This document shows positions 1 through 9,904 of a stretch of DNA of 13,051 nt, piece after piece; the stretch's first letter is position 1; every line of letters begins with the position of its first letter. Made by a program: the position numbers and the translations under genes. This stretch comes from an uncultured Kangiella sp. (lineage in GTDB: Bacteria; Pseudomonadota; Gammaproteobacteria; Enterobacterales; DSM-103792): contig CAMLNB010000092.1 of NCBI GenBank assembly GCA_946481205.1, forward strand, positions 1-13,051, given 5' to 3'. Below the pieces are notes generated by a model, which saw only the letters and a program-made list of their open reading frames with translations, searched no databases and was not told the DNA's origin.

Positions 1-62
1 GGACCATAAACGGCCGGGACATCTTCATAGCGGCTTGGGTGGAAGCAGAAACCGCAGAGCGA

Positions 63-110
63 CAACTACCCCCACCCCGTCCCTCCCCCTCGCCCCACAG
101 GGATGTGGGG
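63..110 (-). repeat. GC-rich palindromic repeat, degenerate copy, downstream of acnA
   Basis: On the minus strand this stretch runs through a GAGGGGGAGG-like core followed by GGTGGGGG. This resembles the repeat units between acnA and purB at about 3124-3160 and 3240-3278. Next to it is a perfect 7-bp hairpin, CCCCACA (93-99) and TGTGGGG (104-110), with a 4-base loop. I read it as a third, decayed member of the same dispersed family. The match to the other copies was made by eye and is only partial. Confidence 0.45.
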
Positions 111-112
111 TG

Positions 113-142
113 TGTCGCAAGATGTCTGGAACATCTGCGACA
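113..142 (-). other. Stem-loop just after the acnA stop codon
   Basis: TGTCGC (113-118) plus AGATGT (120-125) pairs with ACATCT (131-136) plus GCGACA (137-142). That is a 12-bp stem with one bulged base (A119) and a 5-base loop. It starts 17 bases past the acnA stop on the minus strand. No U-run follows, so it is not a standard intrinsic terminator. It could be a 3' mRNA-stabilising structure, a Rho-linked 3' end, or part of the neighbouring repeat. The structure is read directly; the role is inference. Confidence 0.5.
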
Positions 143-159
143 AAGGGAGGGAGATTTCG

Positions 160-2841
<2,682 letters not shown>

Positions 2842-2917
2842 GTCGGCTTCTCCTCGTCGAATAGCGAAATTGGGTTTCTTTTGGCGGGACCGGAGGCAGA
2901 AATGGCCCCACGGGCGG

Positions 2918-2956
2918 GCCGGAATTATAGCCCATTGGAACAAGCGTTTACCTGTC
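2918..2956 (-). promoter_or_regulatory. Likely acnA promoter
   Basis: On the minus strand a perfect TATAAT sits at 2929-2924, about 85 bases upstream of the GTG start. The -35 region at 17-base spacing (around GGTAAA) is poor, so an activator or an alternative sigma factor may be involved. Transcription would start near 2917, giving a leader of about 75 bases. A small hairpin, CCGAAA (2969-2974) pairing with TTTCGG (2981-2986), lies further upstream. This is a motif reading only. Confidence 0.5.
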
Positions 2957-3090
2957 CGATCGTCGAATCCGAAAGGGATTTTTCGGCTTAAAAACAAGAA
3001 GTAATGAGCGAATCTGCAAGGAAAACGCCGGAATTGGTCAAATGGCGAGCAATGACGGTGCGGGGGTTGATCCAAGTCAGCTGCGTTTTG

Positions 3091-3160
3091 TTCCCCCAGC
3101 CCGAGGGGAGATCATGTTTGGTTCCTCCCCCTGCCCGAGGGGGAGGTTAGGTGGGGGGGG
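3091..3160 (+). repeat. REP-like GC-rich palindrome, forward copy
   Basis: A perfect 8-bp stem, CCTCCCCC (3124-3131) and GGGGGAGG (3139-3146), encloses the loop TGCCCGA. It is followed by TTAGGTGGGGGGGG. A weaker version, CCCCC-AGCCCGA-GGGG, lies immediately before it at about 3093-3109. This looks like a tandem of repeat units of which the second is intact. Units of this design are dispersed intergenic repeats in many proteobacteria (general knowledge). I cannot assign a named family. Confidence 0.7.
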
Positions 3161-3239
3161 GAGCAACCTGAGGAAAGGCATGTCCACAACGCGCGCTCCC
3201 AATCATTCTTCACTCCCGAACCCAAGCACAGCATCTTTC

Positions 3240-3278
3240 TCCCTCCCCCTCCCGGCCTCCCCCTCAGGCAGGGGGAGG
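3240..3278 (-). repeat. REP-like GC-rich palindrome, inverted copy
   Basis: CCTCCCCC (3256-3263) pairs with GGGGGAGG (3271-3278) around the loop TCAGGCA. Read on the minus strand this is the same unit as at 3124-3146, with loop TGCCTGA instead of TGCCCGA, followed by a G-rich tail. The two copies are therefore in opposite orientation about 110 bp apart, the usual arrangement of paired REP elements (BIME-like). Confidence 0.7.
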
Positions 3279-3325
3279 AGAAAAGCGAATTCCCGCCATC
3301 GCAGCCACGCCACCTCAAACCCCAA

Positions 3326-4794
<1,469 letters not shown>

Positions 4795-4823
4795 GCAGAA
4801 CTGCTTTTGCTGCAGCGCAAAAC

Positions 4824-4852
4824 AAAAAGCCCGGCGATGCCGGGCTTTTTTT
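4824..4852 (+). terminator. Intrinsic terminator of purB
   Basis: AGCCCGGC (4828-4835) pairs perfectly with GCCGGGCT (4839-4846) around the loop GAT. A run of seven T (4846-4852) follows, and five A (4824-4828) precede it, so it could also work for transcripts from the other side. It marks the right edge of the GC-rich housekeeping segment. Confidence 0.92.
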
Positions 4853-4927
4853 GCTCAGAGCTTCAGCAGGATGATACATTGCGACGCACACACTGATCGA
4901 TTCACCATCAACAGTAATCACACTAAC

Positions 4928-5914
4928 ATGCCCAGTGGATCAGAAAGACTCCTTCAACTGCTTCGTGAACTCCCGAGCCAGTTTTTTGAGCACGAACTTG
5001 ATATGGCCAAAAAGGTCATTCCACAGATCGCATCAATACTTGGCTACTCGGAGAGCGAAACATTCTATGAGTACGCTACCAGTAGTTCTCGCTATAGAGC
5101 CGATGTAGTGTTCTCCGAGAGCATACGAGCAAATCCTTCGCTTTTGATAGAAATAAAGATAAACCGATCAGCTAGAACTTCAGCCGTTATTGACCAAGTC
5201 AGACAGTATCTAGAAGCATTTAAATGCTCAACAGGAATGATCATTTCAACCAGCCTTCTAATACTTGTTTCTAAAAACGAAACGCAGGAAGTAGACTTAA
5301 ATTTAGTTTCACAAGAACAAGTCGATGAGCTGCTGCGGAAACTAAATAAAATCAGACAGGAACAATATTCAGAAGACAGATCCGAGCAAAAAGATAGCGA
5401 AATTCTGTCACTAATTGAAACCGTCGTTCAGGCAGAAACAAACATTGTCAAAGGAAAATCACTTGAAAATCTGGCCGCATGGCTTTTTAAAAATACTTCG
5501 TCTCTTAACTGCAAACACACCAATCTTTCCACACGAAGCAGCGAAATCGATATTGTGGTTGAGTACGATGCAGCAAAGGGTCGAATTCCATTGTTCGACG
5601 AGCTTGGCCGCTACTGTCTTGTAGAATGTAAAAACTGGAACCACGCAGTTGGAGTTGGCCCAATACGAGACTTCATGGGAAAGCTTGACAAGTGCAAAAT
5701 AAGGTTAGGCATTGTTTTCTCAAAAAACGGCGTGACCGGTGTCGACTCCGGTGCAGATGCCCTTCGAGAAATACAGAGCCGTTTCGACCGAGACAATTTA
5801 TATGTTATTGTTTTCTCGTTAGCCGATCTTCGAAATCTGAAGAATGGAAGTGAATTTATTCAGCTTATTGATCGGAAGGCAGACGCTCTGAGATTTGATG
5901 CAAAAGATGCGTAA
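4928..5914 (+). CDS. Putative nuclease with two PD-(D/E)XK-like domains (HsdR-N-like plus Mrr-like)
   Basis: This is a predicted cytoplasmic DNA-cleaving protein of 328 residues. The N-terminal part (about 45-120) has YRADVVF with Asp59, then LLIEIKI with Glu75 and Lys77. That is the D...ExK pattern seen in N-terminal nuclease domains of type I restriction subunits. The linker (about 125-170) is charged and helical. The C-terminal part (about 175-300) follows the Mrr plan: Glu180 in KSLENLAAWLF, Asp208 in SEIDIVVEY, and Glu233-Cys-Lys235 in CLVECKNW, then helices and GIVFSKNGVTG. I assign function from these motifs, not from a match. The start is uncertain: ATG 4928 has no clear ribosome binding site, and an in-frame ATG at 4871 would add 19 residues. 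The gene is AT-rich compared with purB, which suggests transfer. No modification enzyme is adjacent. The next gene, 71 bases on, is also a nuclease, so an anti-phage role is a reasonable inference. Confidence 0.75.
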   Translation: MPSGSERLLQLLRELPSQFFEHELDMAKKVIPQIASILGYSESETFYEYATSSSRYRADVVFSESIRANPSLLIEIKINRSARTSAVIDQVRQYLEAFKCSTGMIISTSLLILVSKNETQEVDLNLVSQEQVDELLRKLNKIRQEQYSEDRSEQKDSEILSLIETVVQAETNIVKGKSLENLAAWLFKNTSSLNCKHTNLSTRSSEIDIVVEYDAAKGRIPLFDELGRYCLVECKNWNHAVGVGPIRDFMGKLDKCKIRLGIVFSKNGVTGVDSGADALREIQSRFDRDNLYVIVFSLADLRNLKNGSEFIQLIDRKADALRFDAKDA

Positions 5915-5985
5915 TTTCATATTGAAGTCATTACAGATGCACAAACCATTCTGAAACTGAAATAAAGCATAACCGAGCGAAAATA

Positions 5986-6894
5986 ATGTCAGACTCCAAA
6001 AGCGAAAGAACAGCAGACTGGAGGGAGCTTGAAAAACTAGTCGCAATGATCCAGCAACAACTATCACCCAACGCAGTCGTCCTGCACAACGTTTTGCTGG
6101 ATGGGATCGATAGCGAAACGAAACGACAAATAGACGTTTTAGTTGAACAAAACGTCGGCCAGTACAAGATGCAGATTGTCATTGACTGCAAAGATCATTC
6201 AACACCAGTTGATGTTAACGGAATTGCTGAGTTTCTCGGACTAATTAGAGACGTCAGAGCACACAAAGGCGCCTTAGTTTGCCCAAGCGGCTTCACGAAG
6301 TCAGCATTAAGACTGGCGCAAAAGCATCAAATAGATCTATACAAGCCGGTTTCCACGGGAAATCACAAATGGCGAGCGAAAGTTACAGCGCCAGTTCTTT
6401 GCGACTTTAGAAGCTGCTTTATGAGTTTTGGCATTCATTGCTCCGCACCTAAGCCAATGAAAATTCCATATGACTTCTATAACCTAACAGTTTACGACAG
6501 CAATGGAAATTCGTTGGGAACTTCACTGCACAGAGCTCAAGGTAAATGGGATAGCGGCGATCTGCCAAGCAGCCCAGGCGAGCATGAGCACGTTTCGATT
6601 TTTGAAGATAGAAGCGTGTTCATTGACAATGGATACAATGACACGATAGAGGTCAATCTAACAGTGGGGCTACTTGTTAAGCAGAACCTATATCTTGGGC
6701 ACTTACCAATAAACGAGATGCATGGATTGCACGACCAACAGACAGGTCTTGTTGTAACAAATGCATTTACGACAGGTGGATTGAATCCAAATTTAGTTGA
6801 AAAAACATGGACGCATATTGAGGATGTCAACTCATTAGAGGTCGAACCGCTTTTCAGGCTAATTGGCTACGACTGCTATGGCGTTGGCACCTAA
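5986..6894 (+). CDS. Mrr-like restriction endonuclease-family protein with unknown C-terminal domain
   Basis: A 302-residue predicted cytoplasmic protein. Residues about 10-120 fit the Mrr/PD-(D/E)XK fold: Glu16 in DWRELEKLVAMI, Asp50 in RQIDVLVE, and VIDCKDH with Asp67 and Lys69. Helices and KGALVCPSGFTKSALRLAQ then follow, the usual end of such domains. The core motif is D-x-K rather than the commoner E-x-K or Q-x-K. Residues about 130-302 match nothing I recognise. They are beta-rich, with no membrane segment, and may sense or bind a target. The ATG at 5986 has only a weak GAG-type ribosome binding site. The gene lies 71 bases after the other nuclease gene on the same strand, is equally AT-rich, and ends 27 bases before a palindromic repeat pair. 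The two probably form one transferred unit. Confidence 0.75.
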   Translation: MSDSKSERTADWRELEKLVAMIQQQLSPNAVVLHNVLLDGIDSETKRQIDVLVEQNVGQYKMQIVIDCKDHSTPVDVNGIAEFLGLIRDVRAHKGALVCPSGFTKSALRLAQKHQIDLYKPVSTGNHKWRAKVTAPVLCDFRSCFMSFGIHCSAPKPMKIPYDFYNLTVYDSNGNSLGTSLHRAQGKWDSGDLPSSPGEHEHVSIFEDRSVFIDNGYNDTIEVNLTVGLLVKQNLYLGHLPINEMHGLHDQQTGLVVTNAFTTGGLNPNLVEKTWTHIEDVNSLEVEPLFRLIGYDCYGVGT

Positions 6895-6921
6895 ACATCG
6901 TAACGCGCGTAAGGTGTATGC

Positions 6922-6993
6922 CGTAGGGTGCGTCATGACGCACCATTTCTCGACCCGGCAAAAAAAATCCGGCGGGTCATGACCCGCCCTACG
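6922..6993. repeat. Paired REP-like palindromes in inverted arrangement
   Basis: Two perfect 18-bp palindromes, GGTGCGTCATGACGCACC (6927-6944) and GGCGGGTCATGACCCGCC (6971-6988), are framed by CGTAGGG (6922-6928) and CCCTACG (6987-6993), themselves inverted repeats. The whole 72-bp unit is a composite inverted element with an A-rich centre. Both palindromes share the GTCATGAC core. A decayed relative occurs at 9837-9861. The unit separates the AT-rich nuclease pair from the next gene and could be a BIME or a small non-autonomous element. Confidence 0.8.
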
Positions 6994-7030
6994 CTTCCAC
7001 GAAAACTGGCAATATTAGAAAGGTGTTTTG

Positions 7031-7804
7031 ATGATGATCGCTGTGTTGTATCTCGCAATCGGTCTGGCGTTTGTCGCGATCTTCACCCGAGAGGTCATCG
7101 CCCCGGCGTCCAAATCGCAGTGCGACAATCGCTGGCTGTTGATGGCTGGTGCCGTCAACCTGACCCAAATGTGTGCCGCCATAGCCGCCGGCTATCTGTT
7201 TCAATCCCTGCTGGCAGACAAGGCCGTTTTCGACCTTTCACACGTAAACCCAGCAGCCAGTGGCCTCGTCACCTTTCTCACCGCCAGCTTTATTGCCTAC
7301 TGGTGGCACCGCGCCATGCACAAGTCCGACACGCTCTGGCGCATCTTCCACCAACTGCACCACAGCCCCAGCCGCATAGAATCCCTCACCGCCTTCTACG
7401 CCCACCCATTTGATTCCATTGCGGCAACCTTCATCACCTGCTGCGTGGGTTACTTCCTGCTCGGCGTCGGTCCCATTGCCATCGCATGGTCACTGCTCTA
7501 CGTGAGCCTGTTCAACTTCTACATCCACTCCGACACCGCCTCCGCCCGCTGGGTCGGCTACCTCTTGCAACGCCCGGAAATGCACAGAGTTCACCACCAA
7601 CTCGACCACCACGCCCAAAACTACGGCCTCCCGCTATGGGACCTCCTCTTCGGCACCTGGCACAACCCGGACAAGTTCGTCGAAAAATGCGGCTTCCATG
7701 GTGATCGCGGCACTCGTGTATATGAGATGCTTTTGGGCAAGGACGTAAACCCAAAGGAAGATGAAGATCCTTCACGTCAAACCAAGACGAGAGAAATGAC
7801 GTGA
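7031..7804 (+). CDS. Fatty-acid hydroxylase / sterol desaturase-family membrane protein
   Basis: A predicted inner-membrane di-iron oxygenase of 257 residues. The three histidine clusters typical of the superfamily are present: HRAMH (93-97), HQLHH (107-111), and HRVHH (185-189) followed by HH (193-194). They would bind two irons. Hydrophobic segments lie at about 3-18, 38-60, 78-92 and 128-163. The fit is to the FA_hydroxylase family, whose members hydroxylate or desaturate lipid chains or sterol and carotenoid rings. The substrate here is not readable. The ATG at 7031 follows AAAGG with 7-8 base spacing; the next codon is also ATG, so the start could shift by one residue. The hydrophilic tail (about 236-257) is rich in charged residues. 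The composition is GC-rich like the core genes. It stands alone between the palindrome pair and a hypothetical gene. Confidence 0.88.
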   Translation: MMIAVLYLAIGLAFVAIFTREVIAPASKSQCDNRWLLMAGAVNLTQMCAAIAAGYLFQSLLADKAVFDLSHVNPAASGLVTFLTASFIAYWWHRAMHKSDTLWRIFHQLHHSPSRIESLTAFYAHPFDSIAATFITCCVGYFLLGVGPIAIAWSLLYVSLFNFYIHSDTASARWVGYLLQRPEMHRVHHQLDHHAQNYGLPLWDLLFGTWHNPDKFVEKCGFHGDRGTRVYEMLLGKDVNPKEDEDPSRQTKTREMT

Positions 7805-7857
7805 AGAACATCTGCACCCACAGCCTACTTGCCTAACGTTATATTGCAGAGAACAGA

Positions 7858-8595
7858 GTGATACACTTCCTAAAGAATTTACTCTCAAAGCCGCAGCAGA
7901 CCGAACCCCCAGTCTCACTCAAGCTGCTCCATAATGCCTTGCAGACTCACGGCATCGAATGCCGCATTAATGGGCAGGAAATTCGGCTGGATGATGGCAT
8001 CCGCCTTTCACCTCAACACCTAGAGACCACCACATATCCAAGCGGCAACGTTCGGACCTTCTCAAGCGTCACGGCGTTCCATTACGTGTTGTTTTCCAAT
8101 GGATTGCTGGAATACCAACACTCCAACGGCTCTGATGAAGCCACATCATTAGTCAACGGGTTCGAAAATTGGGTTCAGGTGGATTTGGTTGCACTACGAG
8201 ATGCCGTCAGAGAAAACCCCATCAATTGCACATATATGGAAAAGTCATTTCCAGACAGTGAAGGCAGCGCGCCTTTCACGCGTCAGGTGCTGTTTGGCCC
8301 CACAGCGCAGTACCCCGCGCCAACCAATGAAGAGGAAGATGACCATGCATTCTGCCCATGCTGCCTGTTCACCAACAGCATGCCTGCGTTCGACATGCAT
8401 TTTCGATCAAAGGGGCTGTTTGGTGTTCGGCTATTTGCTGCACGAAACGCAGATGGCTCCTTCGCAGCAGATTGCCGAATAAATGGCGAGGATTTCCCGG
8501 AAGCAATTCCCCACCTCATCACATACGCCCAGACGTGGCCTGGAACAGGCCTAGAGTTTCGAAAGCAATATGTTGTTTTGCGCAACAGACCATAG
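7858..8595 (+). CDS. Hypothetical protein, possibly DUF6348-like
   Basis: A soluble-looking protein of 245 residues with no signal peptide or membrane helix. The most distinctive block is HAFCPCCLFTNS (163-174), in which three cysteines within CPCC could bind metal. It is followed by FDMHFRSKGLFGVRLFAARN and, near the end, PHLITYAQTWPGTG. I have a weak recollection that this pattern belongs to the uncharacterised DUF6348 family, but I cannot confirm it. The start is GTG at 7858, since no ATG or TTG gives a fuller frame; AGAGAACA before it is a poor ribosome binding site. It is 53 bases after the hydroxylase gene, so it could be co-transcribed. The frame is open and composition is even, so it is likely a real gene. 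Some uncharacterised proteins of this size are immunity proteins, but nothing here shows that. Confidence 0.7.
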   Translation: MIHFLKNLLSKPQQTEPPVSLKLLHNALQTHGIECRINGQEIRLDDGIRLSPQHLETTTYPSGNVRTFSSVTAFHYVLFSNGLLEYQHSNGSDEATSLVNGFENWVQVDLVALRDAVRENPINCTYMEKSFPDSEGSAPFTRQVLFGPTAQYPAPTNEEEDDHAFCPCCLFTNSMPAFDMHFRSKGLFGVRLFAARNADGSFAADCRINGEDFPEAIPHLITYAQTWPGTGLEFRKQYVVLRNRP

Positions 8596-8608
8596 TGCGA
8601 GTCAGAGT

Positions 8609-8746
8609 ATGGATGACTCATTACCCCGCTTGCGAACCGCCACACCGGATGATGCCCAAGCCCTCGCCGCGCTAGCGGAGCGCACGTTCCGCGACACCTT
8701 TGCGGCGATGAATACTGCCGAGGACATGGATCGGCATTGCCGACAG
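8609..8746 (+). pseudogene. GNAT acetyltransferase, 5' fragment (copy 1)
   Basis: The ATG at 8609 opens MDDSLPRLRTATPDDAQALAALAERTFRDTF and continues to DMDRHCRQ. The last 42 codons align without gaps to the start of the GNAT gene at 9905, with 18 differences in 126 bases by my count. Homology stops after the CAG at 8744-8746; four bases later a palindromic repeat begins, and the frame closes at 8782 with an unrelated tail (RGRLGCKAQQN). Only the first strand and helix of the GNAT fold remain. The acetyl-CoA site is missing, so the product would be inactive. It starts 14 bases after the previous gene. Confidence 0.85.
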
Positions 8747-8748
8747 CG

Positions 8749-8832
8749 CGGTAGGTTGGGCTGCAAAGCCCAACAAAATTGACTGACAAATTCAAGAAGT
8801 GTTGGGCCTTCTACGCTCAGCCCAACCTACGA
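8749..8832. repeat. Palindromic repeat pair at the GNAT truncation point
   Basis: A 13-bp perfect inverted repeat, GTAGGTTGGGCTG (8751-8763) and CAGCCCAACCTAC (8818-8830), bounds the element. Each arm also folds on itself: GTTGGGC (8755-8761) with GCCCAAC (8768-8774), and GTTGGGC (8801-8807) with GCCCAAC (8820-8826). The design is that of two REP units facing each other. It begins within four bases of where GNAT copy 1 loses homology, so it marks the breakpoint. Confidence 0.8.
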
Positions 8833-8840
8833 GCTGTGCA

Positions 8841-8898
8841 TAGTGCGTAGATCAGATTGTCGGGTCGTCGCCGCGCTCTGATCCAGACTTACGCACTA
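8841..8898. repeat. Long interrupted inverted repeat at the 3' end of the minus-strand gene
   Basis: TAGTGCGTA (8841-8849) pairs with TACGCACTA (8890-8898), and GATCAGA (8850-8856) with TCTGATC (8877-8883). The stem has 16 bp with a 6-base bulge on one side (8884-8889) and a 20-base GC-rich loop. The right arm contains the TAG stop (8896-8898) of the gene ending there. It could act as a bidirectional transcript end (there is no U-run), or be the end of an inserted segment. Confidence 0.6.
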
Positions 8899-9420
8899 CT
8901 GCCAATCAGTCCATCCGCTGGTTTCAAAGAGCGAAATACTGACAATGTCTTTTAGCTTGCTTTCAAGACAAATAGTTAAGGCAGATACAAAGGCCGACTT
9001 AGCTGCAGCAACCCCACCACCTCCAGTCATGATCGCCGTTACAATCGCGGCTACAGCAGCTGTAATTGTTGCCTCTTTAAGGCACTCCTCAATAGCAACA
9101 ACAACATCTTGAGGCGAAGAAACGCGAACCTCAACAAACAACTCGCAATCCATGTAACGCCAACGAGTGGCCCATCCACAGCACCACTTATCCCATGGCG
9201 TTATCTGACACATTTTAACGCACTCTGTTTTTGACTGTGGCGGCGTTATCGGATCTCGCCAACCAGCTATTTTCCGAACAGCCCTAAGAGTGCCGTTTGC
9301 AGGATGAAGATCTGCCAGCTCCTGATATGGACTTGCATACAACGCCATAATTTCCGCATCCTTCATGACGCTTCCTGCACTTACATACACAACCGACTGC
9401 TTATCATACAAGCTAGACAT
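8896..9420 (-). CDS. Cysteine-rich hypothetical protein with Ala/Gly hydrophobic segment
   Basis: I do not recognise this 174-residue protein. The ATG at 9420 was chosen because GGAG lies 6 bases upstream; an ATG four codons earlier (9432) overlaps that site. Residues 45-95 hold RAVRKIAGWRDPITPPQ and a Trp/Cys-rich block with Cys67, 71, 80, 81 and 92 (CCGWATRWRYMDC). A metal site or disulfides are possible, though there is no signal peptide. Residues 117-150 form an Ala/Gly/Val segment, ATITAAVAAIVTAIMTGGGG, which could be a membrane-active helical hairpin or a glycine-zipper-like core. The tail is SGWTDWQ. It lies alone and antisense between two GNAT copies, with palindromes at both edges, so it looks like passenger DNA. 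A toxin or effector role is conceivable but not supported by a motif. Confidence 0.7.
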   Translation of the reverse strand: MSSLYDKQSVVYVSAGSVMKDAEIMALYASPYQELADLHPANGTLRAVRKIAGWRDPITPPQSKTECVKMCQITPWDKWCCGWATRWRYMDCELFVEVRVSSPQDVVVAIEECLKEATITAAVAAIVTAIMTGGGGVAAAKSAFVSALTICLESKLKDIVSISLFETSGWTDWQ

Positions 9421-9615
9421 AACTCGCTCCATTTTCTAGACCAAGAGCAAGAGGCAGTGCCTCCTTAAAACGAGCTTTTGATCTGCAAATAAAACTCAGA
9501 CAAAAGCATCCCAGATGCAAACGATGGCGCCTCTTAAACAAAACAAGGGATGGATTGCGCGCCAGCCAGAATGTCCACATCCCTGTACGGCGGCGGCGCA
9601 CGGCAGGTGTGTAAC

Positions 9616-9644
9616 TGTTTAGACACTGCTTGTTTTTTCGTCAA
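9616..9644 (-). promoter_or_regulatory. Possible promoter of the cysteine-rich gene
   Basis: On the minus strand, TTGACG (9644-9639) and TAAACA (9621-9616) are separated by 17 bases. The -35 matches consensus at 5 of 6 positions and the -10 at only 3 of 6. The leader to the ATG at 9420 would be about 190 bases, long for such a gene. Confidence 0.35.
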
Positions 9645-9836
9645 GGAAATCTTGTTTTGCGGTGCGGCAATCGCTGTCCATCATCGACATTCAGCAAGAA
9701 GCTTGCAGATTTCGTAAATTAATCTGGCGCCAATTGTAAATTCTGCACCTTAGCTCAGATCCTTCTTCGTCTGATTCGTTTACAGATTGACGTTGGATTT
9801 ATCTTGAAGAATTAATCTCTCGGCCTTAGCAAATGT

Positions 9837-9861
9837 CCGGCTGGTCATGACCGACCCAACG
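9837..9861. repeat. Decayed REP-like palindrome
   Basis: This segment, with core GGTCATGACC at 9843-9852, resembles the element at 6969-6993: both begin CCGGC, share the GGTCATGACC centre and end in CCC-ACG. The outer arms here no longer pair fully. It lies 43 bases before GNAT copy 2 and forms the right edge of the segment between the two copies. Confidence 0.5.
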
Positions 9862-9904
9862 TGTATCCGGCCACCCGGCACTCATTCACCTCACGGAGCG
9901 CCCC

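Larger units (their letters stand above)
9421..9904. other. AT-leaning intergenic region with no recognised gene
   Basis: This 484-base gap between the minus-strand hypothetical gene and GNAT copy 2 contains a possible minus-strand promoter (9616-9644) and a decayed palindrome (9837-9861). A 62-codon minus-strand frame (9413-9601) has a GTG start, no ribosome binding site and odd composition. I treat it as non-coding leader. Confidence 0.6.

Noticed and set aside
2842..3075. N-terminal extension of acnA to 3075
   Set aside because: The extra 78 codons include the -10 box and ribosome binding site and match nothing in AcnA. The GTG at 2841 gives the family length.
4928..6894. Classical restriction-modification operon
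   Set aside because: I looked for methyltransferase motifs (FxGxG, DPPY, NPPY, PCQ) and helicase motifs in both proteins and the flanks and found none.
8768..8807. Integron attC-like pair GCCCAAC ... GTTGGGC matching RYYYAAC/GTTRRRY
   Set aside because: Only 40 bases long with no clear inner boxes, and both heptamers belong to a larger REP-like inverted repeat (8751-8830). No integrase or cassette array is present, and neighbouring genes lie on both strands.
9413..9601. 62-codon minus-strand frame with GTG start
   Set aside because: It has no ribosome binding site, overlaps the start of the next gene, and has Arg/Cys/Trp-rich composition without any motif.
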